Shown here piece by piece: positions 17,693 through 25,255 of a stretch of DNA of 64,000 bases. The notes under the pieces are model-generated. The model searched no databases. It had not been told where the DNA came from and worked only from the letters and a program-made list of their open reading frames with translations. Source of the DNA: AP-15 sp963814805 (GTDB lineage: Bacteria; Pseudomonadota; Alphaproteobacteria; ATCC43930; CGMCC-115725); assembly GCA_963814805.1 (NCBI GenBank), contig CAWFER010000010.1, forward strand, positions 40,507 to 104,506. The letters are read 5' to 3'. Each line of letters starts with the position of its first letter. Within the stretch, counting starts at the first letter, position 1. A program made the translations under genes and the position numbers.

Positions 17693-19158
17693 AGATCCTC
17701 GCGATAGATGCGCAGCTTGGGTCGGGCGGATGGCGCCGGCGTTTTCGGAGGCCGAGCGGACTGGGTCGGTTGCGGTCGGTCGGGCAGGAAGTCCGCCACC
17801 CGCGCGAGGCGCTCGTTGATGGTCGCGCGCAGCGACCGGCGATGGGCGCGCCTTGCGGCCTCAATGTCTTTTAGCGTCAGGACCTCGCCGGCATGCTCCT
17901 CGCTCACCGCCCGGCAGAGGAAGTGGTTGCGGTGGAAGACCCGGATCTCGGAGACGTCACGCGGATCGTAGCGGATGGTGACGGCCTCGCCGACATAGGC
18001 CGCCAGGGTCGGGGCGCCGTAGCGCAGCCCCTGGAAGTGGATGCCGTCGCGCCGCACGCACCGCGGCTTGGCGAGCATAACCAGCAGGAGGTCGAGCTCC
18101 TCGAGGCTCTCGGGAGAGCGCGGCAGAAAGCCCCCGGCCCGCCAAGCGTCGAGCGGCGCGTTGCCGATTTCACCATGGACGCGGATATGATATGTGCCGG
18201 CGATGAAAGCGCCGATGGCCTGATCCAACTCCGCCAGCGACAGTCTCGGCGTGCTGGCCGGTTTGCCGTCGACAAGGTGGCCGGGCAGCTCGGGCAGGAA
18301 TTCCGTGTTAAGCGTGCCGAACAGGCGCTCGACCTTGCCTCTACCCTGCGGTCGCCCGACGGCGGAGTAGACAATCCGAAAGCGCAGGCTGGCCGCCACC
18401 TGGTCGAGGTGCCGGCTGGTGAAATCGCTGCCATGATCAACGTAGAGCACGTCCGGGATGCCGCAGACCGGCCAGGCAGGGTCGGTCTTGCGCCAGATCG
18501 CGTGGCGCAGGGCGAGACAGGTGTTGAGCACGGACGGTGCGTCGAGGAATACCATGTACCCGGTGACCGCACGGGAATGGTCGTCGATGACGGTCGTGAG
18601 CCAAGGACGGGCAGGCTTTCCGGCTTCGTCGAGAATGAGGATGTCGAGCAGCGTGTGGTCGGCTTGCCAGAGCGCATTGGGCGTTTCGGCGCGATGGCGG
18701 TGGATCAGCTCGTAGCGGTCGCGAAAGACGGCCAGACCGTCCTGTGCCAGCGTCACCATGGCTGGGTCGAGGCGAGCGAGGATGGCATGGACCGTGCCAT
18801 AGGAGGGAACCCGCCAGCCTTCCGCCTTGGCGACGGCGCTGACCCGGCGATGGATCGCGGCAGCGGAGGAACGCGGCTTCTTCAGCCCCATGCCCTCGAT
18901 CAGCGCGACGAGGTCCGCAGGCGATCGGTGTCTGCCCGCGTCGCGGCGGATGGAGCCTGCCAGACCGGTCGAGCCGTCCTGGCGGTAGCGCGCCAGCCAG
19001 CGCTGGGCCGTTCGAAGCGGCACGCCGGCCGCGGCGGCTGCGCACGTCAGAGGAACGCCCTCCTCGAGGTGGGGGCGGAGCACGACGAAGCGGGCCATGG
19101 CCTGCTTCCGCTTCTGCTCGCTCAAGGTTGCGAAGGACGCCGCTCTCTCCCGGGCCAT
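17689..19158 (-). CDS. tniA: TniA-like DDE transposase (Mu/Tn552 p480 type)
   Basis: 489 aa. An N-terminal helix-turn-helix region (GVPLRTAQRWLARYRQDG) is followed by a second DNA-binding part, an RNase-H-fold core and a Mu-type C-terminal beta domain. The catalytic triad is visible: D in LWQADHTLLDI, D in VLYVDHGSDFT and E in PQGRGKVERLFG. It performs cut/strand transfer at the 47-bp ends together with the ATPase encoded downstream. It is read away from the resolvase gene, with a shared res/promoter region at 19159-19340. Confidence 0.93.
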   Translation of the reverse strand: MARERAASFATLSEQKRKQAMARFVVLRPHLEEGVPLTCAAAAAGVPLRTAQRWLARYRQDGSTGLAGSIRRDAGRHRSPADLVALIEGMGLKKPRSSAAAIHRRVSAVAKAEGWRVPSYGTVHAILARLDPAMVTLAQDGLAVFRDRYELIHRHRAETPNALWQADHTLLDILILDEAGKPARPWLTTVIDDHSRAVTGYMVFLDAPSVLNTCLALRHAIWRKTDPAWPVCGIPDVLYVDHGSDFTSRHLDQVAASLRFRIVYSAVGRPQGRGKVERLFGTLNTEFLPELPGHLVDGKPASTPRLSLAELDQAIGAFIAGTYHIRVHGEIGNAPLDAWRAGGFLPRSPESLEELDLLLVMLAKPRCVRRDGIHFQGLRYGAPTLAAYVGEAVTIRYDPRDVSEIRVFHRNHFLCRAVSEEHAGEVLTLKDIEAARRAHRRSLRATINERLARVADFLPDRPQPTQSARPPKTPAPSARPKLRIYREDL

Positions 19159-19203
19159 GCCGGCCGCCTTGGCCTCCTGGTGCTGGCCTGCACACGCGGG
19201 ACG

Positions 19204-19325
19204 ACTGTCCGATAGGGGATCGTTCAGCGGACAGTTCGCGCGAGGCAGGACGAGCGTTGCAATAACACGCGAAACATCGTCTCACATGAATGGTACGGTA
19301 AAACTATCATAAAAGGGGGGATTAA
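19204..19325. promoter_or_regulatory. Putative res site and divergent promoter region of the transposon
   Basis: ACTGTCCG (19204-19211) and CGGACAGT (19228-19235) form an inverted repeat. GTACGGTAA and TTAACGTAC further right form an imperfect second dyad. This between-gene position is where Tn552-type resolvases bind to resolve cointegrates and repress both genes. Confidence 0.5.
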
Positions 19326-19340
19326 CGTACACTTCCAGCC

Positions 19341-19922
19341 ATGACTGCGACCCTGATTGGCTATGCCCGCTGCTCCACCGACAAGCAGGACCTCGCCGCC
19401 CAGAGGGTGGCCCTCGAAAAGCTCGGCGTCGCGTCCGAGCGGATCTACACCGATCGTGGGCTGACCGGCACAAACCGGTCCCGGCCCGGCCTCGACCAGG
19501 CGCTCGCCGCCGTGCGCACCGGCGACACGCTCGTCGTGCCCAAGCTCGACCGATTGGCACGATCGGTCCCGGACGCCCGCACCATCGCCGACGCCCTCGT
19601 AGCGCGCGGCATCAAGCTCGCGCTGGGATCGAGCGTGTATGACCCGGCCGATCCGATGGGCAAGATGTTCTTCAACATCCTAGCCACCTTCGCCGAGTTC
19701 GAGGCCGATCTGATCCGTCTGCGCACGCGCGAGGGCATGGCGATCGCTCGGGCGCGGGGAAAACTGCGCGGCAAGCAGCCGAAGCTCTCCGACAAGCAGC
19801 AGAAGGAGCTGCGCCGCATGCATGACAGCGGCGAGTACGCGATCAGCGATCTGGCTGAGCTGTTCTCGGTGTCCCGCCCCACCGTGTACCGCACCCTCGG
19901 GCGGCACGCGCCAGCCACATAG
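19341..19922 (+). CDS. tniR: Transposon resolvase (serine recombinase)
   Basis: 193 aa: LIGYARCSTDKQDLAAQRVA carries the active-site Ser, VVPKLDRLARSVPDA the Arg residues, FNILATFAEFEADLIRLRTR the dimer/E helix, and the end EYAISDLAELFSVSRPTVYR the helix-turn-helix. It resolves cointegrates formed by replicative transposition. The stop codon (ACA TAG) lies inside the right inverted repeat, mirroring the tniB end. Confidence 0.92.
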   Translation: MTATLIGYARCSTDKQDLAAQRVALEKLGVASERIYTDRGLTGTNRSRPGLDQALAAVRTGDTLVVPKLDRLARSVPDARTIADALVARGIKLALGSSVYDPADPMGKMFFNILATFAEFEADLIRLRTREGMAIARARGKLRGKQPKLSDKQQKELRRMHDSGEYAISDLAELFSVSRPTVYRTLGRHAPAT

Positions 19923-19960
19923 CGCTCAAGAAACCCCGCCATTTATCTCTGAAGGTCACA
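19914..19960 (-). repeat. Right 47-bp terminal inverted repeat
   Basis: Perfect reverse complement of 16827-16873, followed by the target repeat GATTTG (19961-19966). It includes the last codons and stop of the resolvase. Confidence 0.95.
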
Positions 19961-20068
19961 GATTTGCGTGTCGCCGCCTCGTGTCGCTCGGGTAGACCCT
20001 TGCGATACGCTTGGCGCGCTTGGTTGCCATCTCGCCATCAAAGCAGCCTAAAACCAGGAGATCCCCCA

Positions 20069-20150
20069 ATGGCCGAGATGAACCCGCTGCGCCGCCGCAT
20101 GATCGAGGACATGAAAGATCCGCAACCTGTCGCCTCCGCGGCGCTACGCG
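20069..20150 (+). pseudogene. N-terminal remnant of an integrase-like recombinase
   Basis: ATG 20069 with RBS CAGGAG encodes MAEMNPLRRRMIEDM, the typical start of tyrosine recombinases found with IS91-like elements. One base later the other frame gives IRNLSPP, so a single indel follows codon 16 and the rest of the gene is absent. Confidence 0.5.
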
Positions 20151-20310
20151 GATGGGTTGGAGCCCTGCAGGGAACCCTGCTGCACTGCACAACGTTTTGG
20201 GGTTTGAACGTATCTACAACCGTCGTTCCGCGAAAATAGAAAGCCGACATGTCACGAATCACCCGCATTGGCCCGCTCGCCCAATCGCCCGCCCGAACAG
20301 GGTCTCGGCC

Positions 20311-21279
20311 GTGAGGTCAAGTCGGGTACTCGGCCTCGGAGCCGCTGTGCTGGCGGCCGCCGCGTTGATCAATCGCGCGCTCGCGCGACGGGCCGAGCGC
20401 AGGAACCCGCCCGAGGGCAAATTCATCACGGTCGACGAGGTCCGCCTGCATTACATCGAACGCGGTACCGGGCCGGTCATCGTGCTGCTGCACGGCAACG
20501 GGACAATGGCGCGGGATTTCGTGCTGAGCGGCGTCCTCGACCTCCTGGCCAAAGATCACCGGGTAATCGCCTTCGACCGGCCCGGCTTCGGCTTCAGCGA
20601 GCGTCCGCGCGGCCGGATCTGGACCGCGGAGGCGCAAGCCGCACTGCTGCATAAGGCGCTCCTCGGGCTCAAGGTGAGGCAGGCCGTCGTCGTCGGCCAT
20701 TCCTGGGGGACACTCGTGGCCCTCGCCTTGGCGCTGCGCGAGCCGGCGGAGGTGGCGGGTCTGGTGCTGCTGTCCGGCTATTACTTCCCGAGCGTCCGCG
20801 CGGATGTGGCACTGGGGTCATGGCCGGCCGTGCCGGTGCTGGGCGACATCCTGCGGTACACGATTTCGCCCCTGCTCGGCCGGCTGACGGCGCCGCTGGT
20901 CTACCGCAAGCTGTTCGCGCCCTCGCCGGTTGCCGGGCGCTTTGCCAGCGAATTCCCGCTCGAGCTCGCAGTACGCCCGTCGCAGATCCGGGCCAGCGCC
21001 GCGGAGACCGGCCTGATGATCCCCGGAGCGGCGGGCCTGGCCGGGCACTATCTTGAACTATCGATCCCGGTCGCGATTGTGGCAGGGCTCGGCGACAAGA
21101 TTGTGGACTGCGACACCCAAGCCGGGCGGCTGGGTGCGCAATTGCCGCAAAGTACGCTGCGCAAGGTGCCCGACGCTGGGCACATGATCCATCATATCGT
21201 CCCCGAGCAGGTTGCCGCTGTTATTCCTGGACGTGGCCCGGGCAGCCTTCGCGCGCGACCGGGAGGAGGTAACGGCTGA
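20311..21279 (+). CDS. Alpha/beta hydrolase with N-terminal membrane anchor
   Basis: 322 aa from GTG 20311. A hydrophobic N-terminal segment (LGLGAAVLAAAALINRALA) should anchor or export the protein. The fold is clear: oxyanion HGNG in VIVLLHGNGTMARDF, nucleophile elbow GHSWGT, an Asp in VAGLGDKIVDCD, and catalytic His in DAGHMIHHIVP. The substrate is unknown; it resembles haloalkane dehalogenase/epoxide hydrolase-like carboxylic hydrolases only at the fold level. The frame extends further upstream, but that part is antisense to or overlaps the integrase remnant and is not credible. Confidence 0.82.
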   Translation: MRSSRVLGLGAAVLAAAALINRALARRAERRNPPEGKFITVDEVRLHYIERGTGPVIVLLHGNGTMARDFVLSGVLDLLAKDHRVIAFDRPGFGFSERPRGRIWTAEAQAALLHKALLGLKVRQAVVVGHSWGTLVALALALREPAEVAGLVLLSGYYFPSVRADVALGSWPAVPVLGDILRYTISPLLGRLTAPLVYRKLFAPSPVAGRFASEFPLELAVRPSQIRASAAETGLMIPGAAGLAGHYLELSIPVAIVAGLGDKIVDCDTQAGRLGAQLPQSTLRKVPDAGHMIHHIVPEQVAAVIPGRGPGSLRARPGGGNG

Positions 21280-21371
21280 CGCGTAGCCGCCCGCCGGGAC
21301 AATCCTCTCGGCGCAAAATGCCATCCTTCGCAGGTCGCCAGAGCTACGCCGCGGCCGCGAGCCGAACGCCG

Positions 21372-21770
21372 TCAGGCTTTCCGGAGAATGCGCTCGATAT
21401 CGTCGACGGCAACCCCGTAGACCTCGGCGACTTGGGCAGCCGTCATGCCGTATTTTACCCAACTACGGATGCGGGGGAATTGCGACCGAGGAACCTCGCG
21501 CGTCGTCTGCGGCTCGGGGATGACCGGTGCTTTGCCCTCCGTGAGACGGTTCGGCGCCGACGGCGAGATTCCCAGCACACGCGGTTTCCGCGCCGATTGG
21601 TCGGCCGGTGGGAAGCCCGAAACCAATTGCTCAGTGACTTGACGTTTGGGGGTGAATAGCGCCTCGGCCGTTTGACGCGCTCTGCTTATCCGTTCGCGAT
21701 CATCGCCACGACGGTGCGGTTGTTGGCTAAGCAAGATTTGCTCCGAACGGTTGATCCATCCGCGACTCAA
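21372..21770 (-). CDS. Small two-part protein with C-terminal helix-turn-helix-like tail (copy 1)
   Basis: 132 aa from TTG 21770. The N-terminus SEQILLSQQPHRRGDDRERI and the C-terminus RIRSWVKYGMTAAQVAEVYG are conserved with the copy at 25256-25615; the linker is proline-rich and diverged. The tail resembles the small helix-turn-helix at the end of resolvases (VAEVYGV...IERIL). Upstream DNA (CCAAGTCCAG, TCGGAGCAAATCTTGCTTAG) is shared by both copies. Function unknown; DNA binding is an inference. Confidence 0.65.
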   Translation of the reverse strand: MSRGWINRSEQILLSQQPHRRGDDRERISRARQTAEALFTPKRQVTEQLVSGFPPADQSARKPRVLGISPSAPNRLTEGKAPVIPEPQTTREVPRSQFPRIRSWVKYGMTAAQVAEVYGVAVDDIERILRKA

Positions 21771-22021
21771 AATAGGATTGTGAACTTTGGCACGCTGGAC
21801 TTGGGAAGCCCAGAGGGTGTCCGCAAGCTCAGCCTCTGGCCTCAGCCCGTGTCCCTCACCTCAAATGTCCGATAACCGCCGTTCTGGAAAGTCGAGCGGT
21901 TGGCGGCGTTCGAGCCGGGCGAAGTTGGCCTGCCGGCGACAATAAAGGATTTTTAAAGTGCCAAGAGTTAGAGTAAAGATGGCTGCCTTAGAACCCCAGA
22001 CGAGAAAGGGAACACACTGTA

Positions 22022-22150
22022 ATGGCCACGTCAAAACGCGTTGGGCGAGAGGCAGGCAAGCTTCTCAAGACTGGTAAATCGAAGATAGTCCGCTCGGTTG
22101 CCGGCTCTGCGCTGAGGCAAGAGCGCAAGGCTCCAACGAAAAAGAAGTGA
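22022..22150 (+). CDS. 42-aa strongly basic protein
   Basis: ATG 22022 follows AAGGGA and encodes a Lys/Arg/Ser-rich peptide starting MATSKRVGREAGKLLKTG and ending APTKKK. I recognise this pattern (MATSK...GKLL...SALxQ...KK) from small conserved proteins of proteobacterial mobile elements, where its function is not established. The composition suggests nucleic-acid or membrane-surface binding. Confidence 0.6.
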   Translation: MATSKRVGREAGKLLKTGKSKIVRSVAGSALRQERKAPTKKK

Positions 22151-22301
22151 GGTATCGGCGGCCAATCGGTTAACCCCCATTGGCCGACCCTCTGCCGCAG
22201 AACGGATGTTATGTCAAATTGACTCATACCCCGGTCACAGCCGAAACCGGGGTAAGGATACAAAATATAGGATCAACAGTTTTTCGCGAACGCTCCGGGT
22301 T

Positions 22302-22412
22302 TTAGTTACCACCCGGATCGGCATAGATGGGAGTCGCGGCAACGGTGAAGACAGTGACTGCGCCGCCGATCACGGCGAAGGCGAGCATCAGAGAGAAGAC
22401 CAGCTTTTTCAT
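22302..22412 (-). CDS. Tandem signal-peptide-like micro-ORF A (36 aa, tail DPGGN)
   Basis: ATG 22412, preceded by GGGAG and the spacer CCTTCG. Two N-terminal Lys (MKKLVFSLML) and a hydrophobic core are followed by TPIYA and a five-residue tail DPGGN. Signal peptidase I cleavage after IYA would release DPGGN. Third of three co-directional micro-ORFs; its SD-start region is nearly identical to that of micro-ORF B (14-bp gap), so they arose by duplication. Confidence 0.6.
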   Translation of the reverse strand: MKKLVFSLMLAFAVIGGAVTVFTVAATPIYADPGGN

Positions 22413-22426
22413 CGAAGGCTCCCGGT

Positions 22427-22534
22427 TTAGCAGTTCTGGCAGGCGGCGACCGGCGTTGTGGCGAGACCGGTGACGGCGACCGCGCCGCCGAGCACGGCGA
22501 GGGCCGGCGCAACAGCGAGGACGAGCTTTTTCAC
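22427..22534 (-). CDS. Tandem signal-peptide-like micro-ORF B (35 aa, tail CQNC)
   Basis: GTG 22534 preceded by AGGAG and CTTCG. It reads MKKLVLAVAPALAVLGGAV, then TTPVAA and the tail CQNC. VAAC matches a lipobox, so the last four residues could be lipidated at the first Cys; alternatively signal peptidase I would release CQNC. Conserved core and spacing with micro-ORFs A and C. Confidence 0.6.
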   Translation of the reverse strand: MKKLVLAVAPALAVLGGAVAVTGLATTPVAACQNC

Positions 22535-22547
22535 CGAAGCTCCTATT

Positions 22548-22658
22548 TCAGCCGCAGGTAGAGCAGGCGAGAACAGGCGTGCTGCCCATGGTTGAAACCG
22601 CGACGGCACTGCCGACCACGGCGAGGGCCAGCGCGACGGCCATCATCAGCGTTTTCAT
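22548..22658 (-). CDS. Tandem signal-peptide-like micro-ORF C (36 aa, tail CSTCG)
   Basis: ATG 22658 preceded by a strong GGAGGGGAG. It starts MKTLMMAVALALAVVGSAV, continues STPVLA and ends CSTCG. First gene of the three-ORF array, 13 bp before micro-ORF B. The shared architecture Lys start, hydrophobic core, T-P-[VI], short 4-5-residue tail, with two CxxC tails, is maintained in all three although tails differ. Confidence 0.62.
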   Translation of the reverse strand: MKTLMMAVALALAVVGSAVAVSTMGSTPVLACSTCG

Positions 22659-22898
22659 GTGCGTGCTCCCCTCCAAAAAACTCACCAGCCTTTATTCGCG
22701 TGTGAATTTGGGTGCATCCCGCCCACTCGCCATCAAGGAAACGCCGCAGCGAGTTTGTAACGAGTTCCCGCTCTGTACGCGTATCTTGGTTAATAGCCTA
22801 ATCCTCCTCCGACGCCGCGCGCACGTGTTCCACAAATCAAGACTTTCGGGAAATTCGCTTGCCATAGCCCGATCAATGGGTTACGCTTCCCGTAAGAT

Positions 22899-23468
22899 AT
22901 GACTGGAACTCAACTGCAAAACTGCCGTCTCGGCTATGCCCGCGTCAGCACCTACGGGCAGACCCTCGACGCCCAGCTTGAACAGCTACGCGGTGCGGGC
23001 TGCACCAAGATTTTCCGCGAGAAGGTGACGGGCGCGCACAACGACCGACGCGAGCTTCTGAAAATGCTCGGCCATCTCGCCCCCGGCGACGTGGTGACGG
23101 TGACCCGCATCGACCGCCTCGCGCGCAGCACCTTCGACCTGTTCGCCATCGTCAAGCAGATCGTCGACGCCAAAGCGCAATTCCGATCACTGGCCGAGCC
23201 GTGGGCCGACACCGGCACCAGCACCGGGCGGCTCATGATCGCCGTGCTCGGCGGCCTCGCCGACGTGGAGCGCGATCTTATCCGCACGCGCACCGCCGAG
23301 GGCCGCAGCCGCGCGCAGAAGCGCGGGCAGCATATGGGCCGACCCTCGAAACTCACCGACGCACAGAAGGCCGAAGCACGGCGGCGGCGGGCGGCGGGCG
23401 CGACGCTTGCCGAACTCGCCCGCAGCTACGACGTAGGCAAGAGCACGATTTCACGGCTCACAGTGTGA
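22899..23468 (+). CDS. Serine recombinase (resolvase family)
   Basis: 189 aa: LGYARVSTYGQTLDAQLEQL with the catalytic Ser, VVTVTRIDRLARSTFDL, the E-helix region LGGLADVERDLIRTRTAEGR and a helix-turn-helix end LAELARSYDVGKSTISRL. It is not visibly linked to a transposase, so it may be a free-standing resolvase for plasmid multimers or a remnant of a lost transposon. It is distinct from the four other serine recombinases in the window. Confidence 0.9.
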   Translation: MTGTQLQNCRLGYARVSTYGQTLDAQLEQLRGAGCTKIFREKVTGAHNDRRELLKMLGHLAPGDVVTVTRIDRLARSTFDLFAIVKQIVDAKAQFRSLAEPWADTGTSTGRLMIAVLGGLADVERDLIRTRTAEGRSRAQKRGQHMGRPSKLTDAQKAEARRRRAAGATLAELARSYDVGKSTISRLTV

Positions 23469-23514
23469 GAAGCGTGCCGATCACACGCGAGCGACCGGCC
23501 CCCTCTCTCGGCGA

Positions 23515-23706
23515 TTACTTCTCGCCCTTGTGGTGGGCGGGCTGGACGAGCCGCCAGCCTCGACCGGGGCCATCAGTCGGAGGCAAAGGCTTTCCGCGCG
23601 TGGAATCTGCCTGCTCGCCTGTCCGTCCGCCGCGCGGCCCGACCTGCTCATAAATGCCCGAACGTGGCGTTGGAGTGCCGGGGGGCAAGGAGGGTGTCTT
23701 AGCCAT
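23515..23706 (-). CDS. YjzC-like small protein
   Basis: 63 aa: MAKTPSLPPGTPTPRSGIYE, then QVGPRGGRTGEQ, GKPLPPTDGPGRGWRLVQPA. The pattern PG(T/K)xxPxSGxY...VGPRGG...LPPT matches small YjzC-type proteins that are common but uncharacterised. It converges with the resolvase gene. Confidence 0.72.
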   Translation of the reverse strand: MAKTPSLPPGTPTPRSGIYEQVGPRGGRTGEQADSTRGKPLPPTDGPGRGWRLVQPAHHKGEK

Positions 23707-23743
23707 TCTGCATCCTCACATCTGGGTTGATCATCGGTGCCAC

Positions 23744-24076
23744 TCAGGGGGGCGCTGGCGTTGGCGGGAGAGCGGCAACAGGGCTGCGGTCAAGGTGCTC
23801 GTTATCGCCATCCTGTAGGTCAAAATCGAGGACGATGAACTCATTAATCAATTCCAGAAACATCAGTAAAAATCTCGCATAACCTATCCTCAATCTGAAT
23901 AATTTGGCATTAATTCCACCACCAGTGACACTTAAATCTTCGTAATCTGCTATCAGTGCTGGTGTTCCCAAGAAGTTGGAAAATGCAAGTCTTATGACAA
24001 TTTTCGTATCGATGCTGGAGTTGGCCCATTTAGTGGCCGCTTCGTTCGACATTTTCAGGTCTTGAAATTGGATCAT
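23744..24076 (-). CDS. Hypothetical protein of lower GC content
   Basis: 110 aa from ATG 24076, chosen because AGGGAG lies about 10 bp upstream; an in-frame start at 24097 overlaps that RBS. Sequence: MIQFQDLKMSNEAATKWANS, then a predicted alpha/beta body with a hydrophobic stretch YARFLLMFLELINEFIVLDF and an acidic/proline tail. Codon use is AT-richer than in neighbouring genes, suggesting a different origin. No family recognised. Confidence 0.6.
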   Translation of the reverse strand: MIQFQDLKMSNEAATKWANSSIDTKIVIRLAFSNFLGTPALIADYEDLSVTGGGINAKLFRLRIGYARFLLMFLELINEFIVLDFDLQDGDNEHLDRSPVAALPPTPAPP

Positions 24077-24097
24077 CCGGCAATTCTCCCTGAGCAC

Positions 24098-24495
24098 CGC
24101 TATGCGGCACAGGCCCCCTCCGTGCTGCGCGTCGGGTAGACGTGGGAATTCGATGACGCCGGGTCAACGCAAAAATGCGCAGAATTTGCGCAATTAACAC
24201 ATGATTAAGCGTGATTTATGTGTCGTGACGCTACATTTTAAGCTTGAATAAATTGTCGGAGACGACACATTATCCCGTCACCCACCCTATGAGGATGGGA
24301 AACGCCAACCTGCAACAGGAGTCAAACGATGCCCAACCATGCAACCACTTCATGCCTCTGGCCTTGTCCCCGCTGCTGCCGAATAGCCAGCGTCGCGCTC
24401 ATTGCCTGACGCCACTCACAGATTTCCCAGCGCGGTTCCCGTATTCCGGACACCCCGCCATTCTGCTCCCTCTGTGCGCCTCCTGAAGGAGGGAT
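24098..24495. other. Mostly non-coding stretch with a possible broken zinc-ribbon ORF
   Basis: ATG 24329 with RBS CAGGAG gives a 26-codon ORF containing WPCPRCC and ending at TGA (24407-24409). The same frame continues beyond the stop to PPFCSLCAPPEGG, so a CxxC...CxxC zinc ribbon may have been split by one stop. 24170-24260 is AT-rich and without genes. Confidence 0.35.
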
Positions 24496-24543
24496 ATGGC
24501 GCACGAGGTCGTGACGCAGATTACCTAGAAGGGAGAATTCTCC
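24479..24543 (+). promoter_or_regulatory. Leader with a 10-codon micro-ORF and a palindrome over the next RBS
   Basis: CCTCC-TGAA-GGAGG (24479-24492) can fold over the RBS of ATG 24496, which encodes MAHEVVTQIT before TAG 24526-24528. Three bases later GGAGAATTCTCC (24532-24543), a perfect 12-bp palindrome, covers the RBS of the ribbon-helix-helix gene at 24545. This looks like coupled or autoregulated translation. Confidence 0.45.
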
Positions 24544-24544
24544 A

Positions 24545-24760
24545 ATGACCGCCAAGGTTCGCTTGAATCTTCAGGTCTCCGACCAACTCAACTCCGATTT
24601 GGAGGAAATGGCCGATAGCACCGGTAGCAACCGGACTGAGGTAATCCGGCAGGCGCTCGCACTGATGAAAATCGCGCATCAGGCGCGGCGTGAGGGTCGG
24701 CACCTTGGGCTGGTGTCCGACCCCTCAAAACTAGACACGGAGCTGGTTGGCATCCTCTAA
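24545..24760 (+). CDS. Ribbon-helix-helix (CopG-like) regulator
   Basis: 71 aa: MTAKVRLNLQVSDQLNSDLE, then EMADSTGSNRTEVIRQALAL is a standard ribbon-helix-helix domain (beta strand plus two helices with the GSNRTEVIR turn). The C-terminus is short. It precedes a two-helix membrane protein by a few bases, a pairing that resembles a regulator with its target or a toxin-antitoxin-like pair; that is inference. Its RBS is buried in a palindrome. Confidence 0.8.
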   Translation: MTAKVRLNLQVSDQLNSDLEEMADSTGSNRTEVIRQALALMKIAHQARREGRHLGLVSDPSKLDTELVGIL

Positions 24761-24767
24761 CAGGCTC

Positions 24768-25079
24768 ATGCCGAACCAAGTTAATCTCGATGGGGTTGTT
24801 CCGCGCGGCGACGTGACGCTCGGCCGCGAGGAGCATCCTGACGAGAGAACTGCCCGGCTCAGACAAGAAATCAGGGCTGCAATCATAGACCATTGCAAAG
24901 ATGTGGCTGTTTTTGCAGCCCTGTACGTTTTTCTTATCGTCATGGTGGCAATCTGCCTGTACTTCATTTTGTTCGCGAAGGCGGTGCCGCCTGAAACTCA
25001 AAGATGGTCGCAATCTCTTTTGGCAGCCATCTTGAGCGGAACGGTTTCGTTCATGGTTGGTCGAAAAATTGGGAAGTAG
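24768..25079 (+). CDS. Small two-helix membrane protein
   Basis: 103 aa from ATG 24768 (TTG 24747, overlapping the previous gene, is an alternative). A charged N-terminal ~45 residues (MPNQVNLDGVVPRGDVTLG ... RLRQEIRAAI) are followed by a long hydrophobic helix VFAALYVFLIVMVAICLYFI and a second shorter one AILSGTVSFMVG. Unknown function; co-transcription with the upstream ribbon-helix-helix gene is likely. Confidence 0.65.
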   Translation: MPNQVNLDGVVPRGDVTLGREEHPDERTARLRQEIRAAIIDHCKDVAVFAALYVFLIVMVAICLYFILFAKAVPPETQRWSQSLLAAILSGTVSFMVGRKIGK

Positions 25080-25255
25080 ACGAGCGGATCAGACGCTCTT
25101 TCCAGAATCCACCTTATCCGCCATTTGGGGCGGCGCGGGGTTGAGGCATGGGGGGGGCTTGCGTATAGCGCGCCGGCGGGCCAAGTCCAGCTTGCCAAGC
25201 TCGCCGAATCGTCACTTCGATAATCCCGAACGAAATCTACCATTCGGAGCAAATC

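Larger units (their letters stand above)
16827..19960. mobile_element. Compact Tn552/Tn5053-like transposon (tniA, tniB, resolvase)
   Basis: A 3134-bp element bounded by perfect 47-bp terminal inverted repeats beginning TGTGACCTTCAG (16827-16873 and 19914-19960) and by the 6-bp direct repeat GATTTG (16821-16826 and 19961-19966). It carries a DDE transposase, an AAA ATPase and a divergently transcribed resolvase, with no tniQ-like gene and no cargo. Transposase and ATPase sizes (489 and 275 aa) match the p480/p271 proteins of Tn552. Perfect ends and target duplication argue for recent insertion and possible activity. Confidence 0.92.

Noticed and set aside
24407..24409. TGA as selenocysteine codon in the zinc-ribbon-like ORF
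   Set aside because: No selenocysteine insertion hairpin visible and the residue would not replace one of the expected Cys; a nonsense mutation or chance frame is more likely.
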